Part shown: positions 19,717 to 25,844 of the stretch, piece after piece
Numbering within the stretch: position 1 is the stretch's first letter
Layout of the letters: every line of letters starts with the position of its first letter
Source of the DNA: Hellea sp039977295
Lineage (GTDB): Bacteria; Pseudomonadota; Alphaproteobacteria; Caulobacterales; Maricaulaceae
DNA: 64,000 nt
Direction of reading: 5' to 3'
Assembly: GCA_039977295.1 (NCBI GenBank)
Contig: JBDWDN010000011.1
Span: 62,001-126,000, forward strand
Notes under the pieces: model-generated
The model's input: only the letters and a program-made list of their open reading frames with translations
What the model was told of the DNA's origin: nothing
Databases searched by the model: none
Translations under genes and position numbers: made by a program

Positions 19717-20550
19717 ATGAAACTTATCGTCACTGCCTTTTTCATGGCCAGCTTTCTGAGCGCTTGCGCGGCCACCCCAAACCTTGCGGAGCAGGGCCCT
19801 GATACAGAATTTAATTATTCCGGCCATCTTCAGCCAAACGTAAAACGCCTTCGCAAACACAGCCCAACCCATTTGCTTTTTGTCGGTAATAGTTACCTCT
19901 ATTATGGAGATAGCGTTCATAATCACCTGCGCAGACTGGTCGAGGCCGGAGGCGTGCATGAGGGCTCAACGCTAAAATATAAATCAGCAACAATTGGCGG
20001 AGCCGCAATATTTGATCACAATATTGATCATTTGCTTAAGCCAGAGAGCCTGCGCGTGGATAAGCCATTTGAGGCCGTTATTCTTCAAGGCGGCAGCGCG
20101 GCGCCCTTATCAGATAAAAGACGCCGTCAGTTCACGCAAACCATAGCGGAGTATTCCAAGAAAATTGAGGCCTCAGGCGGCGAAACCATACTCTATATGA
20201 CCCCCGCCTATGTTAAACCGCATGCACGTTTCCGGCCCGATATGATTGAAGATATTGCGTCTCTTTATATCGCCGCCGCAAATGATAATGACGCCCTCGT
20301 CATTCCGGTGGGTCTTGCCTTTGAGGAGGCGTATCGCCGCCGGCCAAATATGCAGCTTCACAAATCCTTTGATGGATCCCACCCCAGCCTTGCAGGCACT
20401 TATTTGGCCGCTGCGACCGTCTATGCGTCTCTTTACGGCGTGTCCCCGGTTGGGAATAGCTATGACTATTACGGCGCCATTGATCCCGATACCGCGCTCT
20501 TTTTACAAAATGTTGCGCAGGATACTGTGAAGGCGTTTTTTGATCGCTAA
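19717..20550 (+). CDS. SGNH-hydrolase-like lipoprotein
   Basis: 277 residues with a lipoprotein signal (LSAC, lipidated Cys17), so it should be anchored in the cell envelope. VGNSYLYYGDS (Ser59) resembles SGNH block I, with GNS in place of GDS. DGSHPSLAGTYLAA near the C-terminus supplies the Asp and His of block V. Such enzymes are esterases, for example deacetylases of glycans. It starts eight bases after the DASS transporter stop and completes an apparent operon with the TonB receptor. A deacylase acting on the imported compound is a reasonable guess only. Confidence 0.75.
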   Translation: MKLIVTAFFMASFLSACAATPNLAEQGPDTEFNYSGHLQPNVKRLRKHSPTHLLFVGNSYLYYGDSVHNHLRRLVEAGGVHEGSTLKYKSATIGGAAIFDHNIDHLLKPESLRVDKPFEAVILQGGSAAPLSDKRRRQFTQTIAEYSKKIEASGGETILYMTPAYVKPHARFRPDMIEDIASLYIAAANDNDALVIPVGLAFEEAYRRRPNMQLHKSFDGSHPSLAGTYLAAATVYASLYGVSPVGNSYDYYGAIDPDTALFLQNVAQDTVKAFFDR

Positions 20551-20588
20551 ATTATAGCGAGACCCTGCAAAATTATAGCGTTACGCTA
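20545..20588. repeat. Cluster of TAGCG/CGCTA arms after the SGNH gene
   Basis: The sequence AAATTATAGCG occurs twice (20549-20559 and 20570-20580, 21 bp apart). The first copy forms an inverted repeat CGCTA-AATTA-TAGCG. The second runs into TAGCG-TTA-CGCTA followed by CAAAATTT. It could be a weak terminator of the TonB operon or an operator for the aldolase gene downstream; nothing decides between them. Confidence 0.4.
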
Positions 20589-20701
20589 CAAAATTTCTGG
20601 TGATTGGACTTAAGGTCTTGATAGCTGCGGGTGATGGCAATAGGGATGCCCAAGATTTACCGCGGTGGCTTGCCGGCCAAGAGATTCTAAAAGGAAACTA
20701 A

Positions 20702-21337
20702 GTGACTGATAAACTCATTAAATCACTGGAAAGCAACCGGGTTGTTCCGCTTGTTCAATCTGATAATCCCAAAACGGCTCTGAAAATTTCAGAGGCGCTT
20801 CTTGAAGGCGGCCTGAATGTGCTCGAAGTTGTCCTGCGCACAGATGCCGCGCTTGATTGCCTCGAAGCTATTGCCAAAGAGTTTCCGGAGGCCCATGTCG
20901 GCGCAGGCACAGTCCTCAGCGCAGATCAGTCCAAAGAGGTTATCAGGCGCGGCGCGAGCTTCATCGTCTCGCCAGGTCTTGATCCGGCCTCTGTTGCTGT
21001 CGCAAATGAGGCTGGCATCCCAATTCTGCCCGGTATCTCAACGGCGACAGAGCTTCAGCAAGCTTGGAATCTAGGCCTAAGGACCGTAAAATTATTCCCC
21101 GCCAGCCTGGTCGGCGGCCCTAAAATACTCAAAGCTTTATCATCGGTTTTTCGGGATGTGCGCTTTATGCCAACAGGCGGCGTTAACCCCGCGACCATAA
21201 ATGACTATCTAGCCGTGCCCGCCGTTCTGGCCTGTGGAGGCTCTTGGCTTACACCCGCTGATGCCATCGCAAAGGGCGACTTCGCCGCGATTACGCAGCT
21301 TGCAAAAGAAGCGATTGAGATCACGCGAAACAGATAG
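20702..21337 (+). CDS. eda: KDPG/KHG aldolase
   Basis: 211 residues, the usual length. The class I aldolase features are present: Glu42 in LEVVLRT, GAGTVL, the Schiff-base lysine Lys130 in TVKLFPAS, and the phosphate loop TGGVNPATI. The enzyme splits 2-keto-3-deoxy-6-phosphogluconate to pyruvate and glyceraldehyde 3-phosphate (Entner-Doudoroff and uronate routes). The GTG start has the ribosome site AAAGGAAA. It is separated from the SGNH gene by about 150 bp containing repeats, so it may have its own promoter. Its placement suggests a sugar-acid substrate for the neighbouring transport genes. Confidence 0.93.
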   Translation: MTDKLIKSLESNRVVPLVQSDNPKTALKISEALLEGGLNVLEVVLRTDAALDCLEAIAKEFPEAHVGAGTVLSADQSKEVIRRGASFIVSPGLDPASVAVANEAGIPILPGISTATELQQAWNLGLRTVKLFPASLVGGPKILKALSSVFRDVRFMPTGGVNPATINDYLAVPAVLACGGSWLTPADAIAKGDFAAITQLAKEAIEITRNR

Positions 21338-21361
21338 AGGGCCTCACCTCAGAGCTCTATC
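21333..21361. terminator. Possible bidirectional hairpin between convergent genes
   Basis: GATAGAG (21333-21339) pairs with CTCTATC (21355-21361) across a short loop, between the ends of eda and the serine hydrolase gene. There is no clear T-tract on either side, so termination activity is uncertain. Confidence 0.35.
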
Positions 21362-21369
21362 CCAGCACT

Positions 21370-22578
21370 CTATCCAAGCTTAAGAACTTTAACTGCCTCG
21401 TCCAAAAGATACCGGCTTTCGGGCGCCATGGCCGGAAGCCGTGTGTCATAGGGCTTGGGCGGGCTTGGGGTTGCGGTTACGGCGTGGACAATCTGGGCAT
21501 TGATCTGGGGGAGGTGCCATAATCCCCCGTAAAGCCCGTAGGCTTCGCCGTGATGACCTACCATTAACTGTCCTGGGATAGGGGATAGATCAGGGGGATA
21601 CACATAGAGGCCAGGGCCGAAACTAACGAAATGACCGTCACCTCCCGCCCCGTTTTGCCCGTCATAACGCCAGGTGGCTTTGTGTAAATCTGGCGCGTCG
21701 CCAATAGCTTTTGCTATGATGAGGAGGTCTGACAGGCTCGCCCGCAGCCCGCCTTGCGGCGAGAGAAGCGTCCCGTTTGTGCCGGGGGTATAGGCGTCAA
21801 AAACAAAATCGGGGTCATCCCCATAAAGCACGGGCCCTGTTGACGCTAAGGCCTTGGGACCATCGGTTTGTATGCGCATCTCGCCGTCTATTTCGCGGTA
21901 TAGCGTAGCACCCAATTGGCGTTTGGCCGCGCTCACCCCTGCCCAATTAAACCCTGCATCTAAGCCAAGGGGACCCAATACATATTTTCGCGTAAGCTGA
22001 TCGAGCCTGAGGCCGGACCGCGCTTCCATGACAGTGGCCGCTATGCCGTAATTAATATTGGCATATTCAAACCAAAGGCCGGGCCGTCCGCCTTTAAACA
22101 TGTCATCCGATAATAGACTTCGGATATCACCTACGGGCACTGTCCAATAAACATCAGGGTCGGAAATTCCAGATTGGTGAGAGAGTAATTTTTCGAGCGT
22201 AATCATCTCGGCAGGGTATTGGGGATGACGAAGTTTAAGCCCCAGAGCGGAGCTAACATCATCCTCAAGGTTAAGAATGCCGGCCTTCGACATAGCCCTA
22301 GCCGTTAGCGCGACAACTACTTTTGACATAGACGCCGCTCTAAAAGGGGAACCTAATGTGAATCGGCGGCGGGGCGCAGTCTCGGATTTATCCAGCCCCG
22401 AAGCATAACCCTCCACGCGATTTAAAACCGTCTCTCCGTCTCGGACGACAATAAGCCCCCTACCGCCAAGAGGCTTAAGGTCAGCTCTGCTATCTTTGAG
22501 GCTAGCGCATCCGCCCAATCCCGCGGCTCCGCCCGCCGCTAATATTGAGAAAAGAGTGTCGCGCCTAGATATTTTCAT
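21370..22578 (-). CDS. Tat-exported serine hydrolase (beta-lactamase/class C family)
   Basis: 402 residues. The N-terminus has a twin-arginine motif (SRRDTLF) followed by a lipobox (LGGC, Cys24), so it is a Tat-dependent lipoprotein. The beta-lactamase-fold catalytic residues are visible as SMSK (Ser83, Lys86), the Tyr-x-Asn element YANINYG and a final HHGEAYG in place of KTG. Relatives are esterases, D-aminopeptidases and class C beta-lactamases; with an HxG box an esterase or transesterase role is more likely than antibiotic resistance. It converges on eda and appears to be a single-gene unit. Confidence 0.85.
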   Translation of the reverse strand: MKISRRDTLFSILAAGGAAGLGGCASLKDSRADLKPLGGRGLIVVRDGETVLNRVEGYASGLDKSETAPRRRFTLGSPFRAASMSKVVVALTARAMSKAGILNLEDDVSSALGLKLRHPQYPAEMITLEKLLSHQSGISDPDVYWTVPVGDIRSLLSDDMFKGGRPGLWFEYANINYGIAATVMEARSGLRLDQLTRKYVLGPLGLDAGFNWAGVSAAKRQLGATLYREIDGEMRIQTDGPKALASTGPVLYGDDPDFVFDAYTPGTNGTLLSPQGGLRASLSDLLIIAKAIGDAPDLHKATWRYDGQNGAGGDGHFVSFGPGLYVYPPDLSPIPGQLMVGHHGEAYGLYGGLWHLPQINAQIVHAVTATPSPPKPYDTRLPAMAPESRYLLDEAVKVLKLG

Positions 22579-22831
22579 GGGCTTATTTAAGCGGTAAGCC
22601 TGAGAGAGTGCAAGGCTTGGTAACGCTAAGGATTACGAGCCTAAATATCTCAGTCACTCAACATAACGAGGTGCCCTACCCATTTTCAGCAATGACGCTA
22701 TGATCTTTAAACGCTGATTTGCTATTTGTCCTTTTGTCAAAAGCCGAAATTGGTTCCTGTTATCTTCGTGGAGAAGATTGGAATGAGATTGTTTTTTTGG
22801 TGGGATATTCACTAAGCGTGATATTTTTTGC

Positions 22832-23197
22832 CATTCAGGTAACCAGCTGCAACGGCGCTTTAGTGAAGATGCCTCTATCACCGTTTGAGTTACTGATATT
22901 ACGTGCATCCAAACACATAAGGGTGGGCCTTATTTTGCGGTTGTAGTTGACCTTTATTAAGCTGGTCGACTGATTTATGAGTGTAAATATTAATCGTAAC
23001 AAATGCACTCCCAATTGCAGTTTTACGGCGTAGCCCTAAGGGCAAGGTCATTGTGTATTCCGACCAGGATTGGTAATTTACCAATCATAGATGGCGAGAA
23101 CTGCTATGAAAATGCTGTTACCTAAAGCTTCTTCAATCTGTTCAAAATTGAACTTATCAGGAGGAAAGCTTCCAAAATCGTATTGAGTTTCTCAAGA
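22832..23197 (+). pseudogene. Decayed IS3-family transposase (OrfB) remnant
   Basis: No intact frame exists, but three frames read together give the IS3 OrfB core. NQLQRRFSEDA leads to V-stop-VTDIT (first catalytic Asp), then THKGGPYFAVVVDLY. After a frame change comes VTNALPIAVLRRSPKGK and VIVYSDQDW (second Asp). After another shift comes GENCYENAVT-stop-SFFNLF and IRRKA (the catalytic Glu codon region is now a stop). At least two frameshifts and several stops make it dead. The rest of this gene-poor stretch (22579-22831 and 23198-23302) shows no gene; its short open frames look random. Confidence 0.82.
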
Positions 23198-23302
23198 TGG
23201 GTTCTCTTTCATCGAATTACTAGTAGGACGTTGTCACTTGTTGCTTTGAGGTGACAGAAAAATGAGATGGCAAGAAACCTAAAAAACTTGGGCCGCATCA
23301 GT

Positions 23303-24337
23303 TTATGGTTTCAAGACCGCGTCCATTACATTTCTAAATTCTCCAGCGATTTTTTCAAACCCAGAACTCGTACCATGAATTTCATCATTCCAATCAGTGA
23401 GATCATCCATAACCCCACGGCAATCAATGACCCAAACGTTAGTTTGGTTGGAATCTTGGGCGAGTGAATTCAGCATATCGTGCAGATGGTCCAACAGGAA
23501 TTTGATGATGTTGCGGCGTAACTGCATATCCATGATGCCGCGCTCATCCAATGGGTCGCCAAGCCATTCATTTTTGGCGGCGTACTTTGGATTGCGCTCG
23601 TCATTCTCCCAAGGGTGTGGAAAAACATAGTCATACCCATGAACAAAAATTGGAATATTGGATATGGTTGGATCTGAACGAATTGTGGAAATGACCTTCA
23701 AATAGGCGGTCTGCAAGAAATTCAGTTTATTAACGAAAATTGAAAAATTAATGTGCCCCACTATGTCGTTTGCATCGCCGTTAAAGGGCTTCAAAATATC
23801 AAATAGAGAGGACTTTCCGGTTTCCTTATTCGTCCCAATTATATCATTTCCTGCGGCGGAAAACATTAATCCGTCCACGGTCAGATTGTCGTCTCTTAAT
23901 TTGGAGATGGCCTGCATGTACTCGGTTCGTTTAGAGTCTATATCTCCAAAAACCATATTTTGCGCAGTATCTCCTGCGGCACCAACAGAATATATAAGAT
24001 AGTCTTGCTTCAAGTGGTCAACGACATCTTTAATGATAATCGGAAATTGAAACCAACTATCACCTTCAGAGACAATAATAGGGAGTTGTTCGCCTTGCTT
24101 AATGCGCTTTTTAAATTTCTGCTGTCGCCGCCATCGCGAAATGTCATTTCCTATGGATAAAGCATTCTCTAATTCCCACTGAACATCGGAGACATCAACA
24201 GTTTCGGGGTTTGGAAATACACTCAGCTCGAAGCCGGATTCGCCTCTTGCGAGTATCACATATTTCTCGAGTGTTTCATCACTCGTCTCGGGATTTTCTA
24301 ATAATTCTCTGTATTCGCGGTAGGTTATTTTTTCCAT
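23303..24337 (-). CDS. Cytosolic SGNH/GDSL-type hydrolase
   Basis: 344 residues without signal peptide or membrane segment. An N-terminal region of about 85 residues precedes a catalytic domain starting IIVSEGDSWFQFP (block I, nucleophile Ser94). FSAAGNDIIG supplies the block III Asn, and DEIHGTSSGF near the C-terminus gives Asp318 and His321 of block V, so the triad is complete. The GDSWF variant of block I marks a family of uncharacterised intracellular hydrolases. A ribosome site AAAGAGTGAG precedes the ATG. It is transcribed divergently from a trypsin-like protease gene, with only about 70 bp and one palindrome between the starts, which implies shared control. Confidence 0.75.
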   Translation of the reverse strand: MEKITYREYRELLENPETSDETLEKYVILARGESGFELSVFPNPETVDVSDVQWELENALSIGNDISRWRRQQKFKKRIKQGEQLPIIVSEGDSWFQFPIIIKDVVDHLKQDYLIYSVGAAGDTAQNMVFGDIDSKRTEYMQAISKLRDDNLTVDGLMFSAAGNDIIGTNKETGKSSLFDILKPFNGDANDIVGHINFSIFVNKLNFLQTAYLKVISTIRSDPTISNIPIFVHGYDYVFPHPWENDERNPKYAAKNEWLGDPLDERGIMDMQLRRNIIKFLLDHLHDMLNSLAQDSNQTNVWVIDCRGVMDDLTDWNDEIHGTSSGFEKIAGEFRNVMDAVLKP

Positions 24338-24370
24338 AACTCACTCTTTACTAGATAAATGGAGATATAT

Positions 24371-24386
24371 ACTGCATGAATGCAGT
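24371..24386. promoter_or_regulatory. Palindrome in the divergent SGNH/protease promoter
   Basis: ACTGCAT-GA-ATGCAGT, a perfect 7-bp inverted repeat with a 2-bp centre. It begins inside a TATACT hexamer (24368-24373) that suits a -10 element for the protease gene. A repressor bound here would block that promoter and possibly the divergent one. Confidence 0.55.
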
Positions 24387-24406
24387 GGTTTTGCAAGGGG
24401 GCTGGT

Positions 24407-25609
24407 ATGAGTGAAGATTACTCCAAAGAAGAGTATGAAATGTTGCTTGAGGTCATTAAGGACTTCAAAGGAAAACGAAAACTTGTGAAACGGGCGAAAA
24501 AAGTAATATCGGGCGCGTCCAGAAAACAGGTTGATTCTCCAGAGCGGGTGCAAAAATTTTATGACCGAGAAAAAGAACGAATGGAAGGGTCGCTAAATCG
24601 AAATTACTCCATCTATCGCGTGATGACCCCGGATGATGCGGAGGCTGTTGGGGACGATATTGATCCATCTTTGCCAGACACCGAAATAGCACCTCAATTG
24701 GACGATGCGGCGCTCCCAGACGATATTGATGATGACACGTCACCTATTGAAACTGATCCCGATATTACACTTGAGAGCATTATCAATGAATCAAATGACC
24801 TTTTGTCAATTGAGACGTTGGAAATTGGGATGGCTGTTTCGAAATCGATTGGGTTGGTGAATGTCGGTCAGCTTCGGAAAGGAACTGGATTTCTTATCGG
24901 CCACAACTTGATGATGACCAACTGGCATAACTTCAAAATAAAATCAGATACTAACACCAGTTCGCTGTTAATGGGATTTGAAGATAATGATGTCGGCGAG
25001 CGGTTGGGCAAGGCTGAATATGATTTTGATCCCGACCGGTTTTTCTATTCAAATAAAGAAAATGACGTCGCGATCGTAGCCGTTAAACCCAAGAGCCGGA
25101 AGGGTGTAGCGCTGGAGAAATACATGCACATCCCGCTTTTTGAACGGGAAGGGAAAATCATTATTGGAGAGCCCGTCAATATTATTCAGCACGCCGGAGG
25201 GCACCGAAAGCAGGTGGTGTTTCATAACTCAAATTTAGTTGCTCTAAGTAACAAGAGCGAAAAAGATCAGTATTGTTATTATGATGGTGATACTAAAAAA
25301 GGCAGTTCAGGATCGCCAGTATTTAATAAACATTGGGAGGTGATCGCCCTGCATCGAAAGGGCGTGCCTGAAACAACTAGATTTGGGAAAATAGTTCTTA
25401 AAGACAATACAAAAATTGATAGATCTGAAATGATGACCAACATGCATAAAATAAAGTGGGCCAGCAATCAGGGCGTTCGAATATCACGAATTATAGACAA
25501 CTTAAAGAAAGAAAAATTTGAATCCGAAGAAACGGAATTGGTGATGCAAAATTATAAAACTTTGCGAGACGACCTCCTGTTGTCTTGGGGTGTTCAGGTT
25601 TTAACCTAG
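24407..25609 (+). CDS. Cytosolic trypsin/V8-like serine protease with N-terminal extension
   Basis: About 400 residues from the ATG at 24407, chosen for its AAGGGGG ribosome site over the ATG at 24380. No signal peptide. A charged helical N-terminus (about 1-65) and an acidic linker (about 80-130, rich in Asp and Pro) precede a chymotrypsin-fold protease domain. The triad is His174 (TNWHN), Asp220 (ENDVAIV) and Ser301 (GSSGSPVF). The His-box TNWHN and GSSGSP resemble Glu-specific V8-like peptidases. An intracellular trypsin-fold protease with an N-terminal adaptor recalls the effector-associated-domain proteases of bacterial conflict systems; that comparison is inference. Confidence 0.8.
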   Translation: MSEDYSKEEYEMLLEVIKDFKGKRKLVKRAKKVISGASRKQVDSPERVQKFYDREKERMEGSLNRNYSIYRVMTPDDAEAVGDDIDPSLPDTEIAPQLDDAALPDDIDDDTSPIETDPDITLESIINESNDLLSIETLEIGMAVSKSIGLVNVGQLRKGTGFLIGHNLMMTNWHNFKIKSDTNTSSLLMGFEDNDVGERLGKAEYDFDPDRFFYSNKENDVAIVAVKPKSRKGVALEKYMHIPLFEREGKIIIGEPVNIIQHAGGHRKQVVFHNSNLVALSNKSEKDQYCYYDGDTKKGSSGSPVFNKHWEVIALHRKGVPETTRFGKIVLKDNTKIDRSEMMTNMHKIKWASNQGVRISRIIDNLKKEKFESEETELVMQNYKTLRDDLLLSWGVQVLT

Positions 25610-25751
25610 TGCTTAAGTCGAAGGGCTTGGGGTTGGATTTCAATAAGTGTTTTGAAGGAATAGTTCGGGGATTTTGTGTGCCAATTAAAATTTTGCTCGA
25701 AAAACTTGTCGAAAAGGTTAATTTCGTGCTAAGCATGCATCGGGTTACATT

Positions 25752-25795
25752 ACATAACTAGTTTGTGGGGCGGACATAACTAGTGTGTGGGGCGG
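25752..25795 (+). repeat. Tandem 22-bp repeat upstream of the dioxygenase operon
   Basis: Two head-to-tail 22-bp copies (25752-25773 and 25774-25795) differ at one base. Each contains ACATAACTAG followed by a TGTGGGGCGG block. A TATAAC hexamer at 25807-25812 could be the -10 element. The second copy then covers the -35 position, and the two copies are about two helical turns apart, the usual geometry for an activator dimer. The regulator is not identifiable. The remaining upstream region (25610-25751) holds nothing recognised. Confidence 0.6.
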
Positions 25796-25844
25796 GAGTG
25801 TATTCATATAACCTCCCTAGTGTTAAGTAAATTAGGGGTGGGAT

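Noticed and set aside
21370..22578. Antibiotic resistance beta-lactamase
   Set aside because: The SxxK and YxN motifs are shared by many esterases; the KTG box is HHGE-like and the gene sits with catabolic genes.
22654..22946. Open frames of 75-84 codons on both strands between the serine hydrolase and the SGNH gene
   Set aside because: They overlap each other and part of an IS3 remnant, have no family resemblance and no good ribosome sites.
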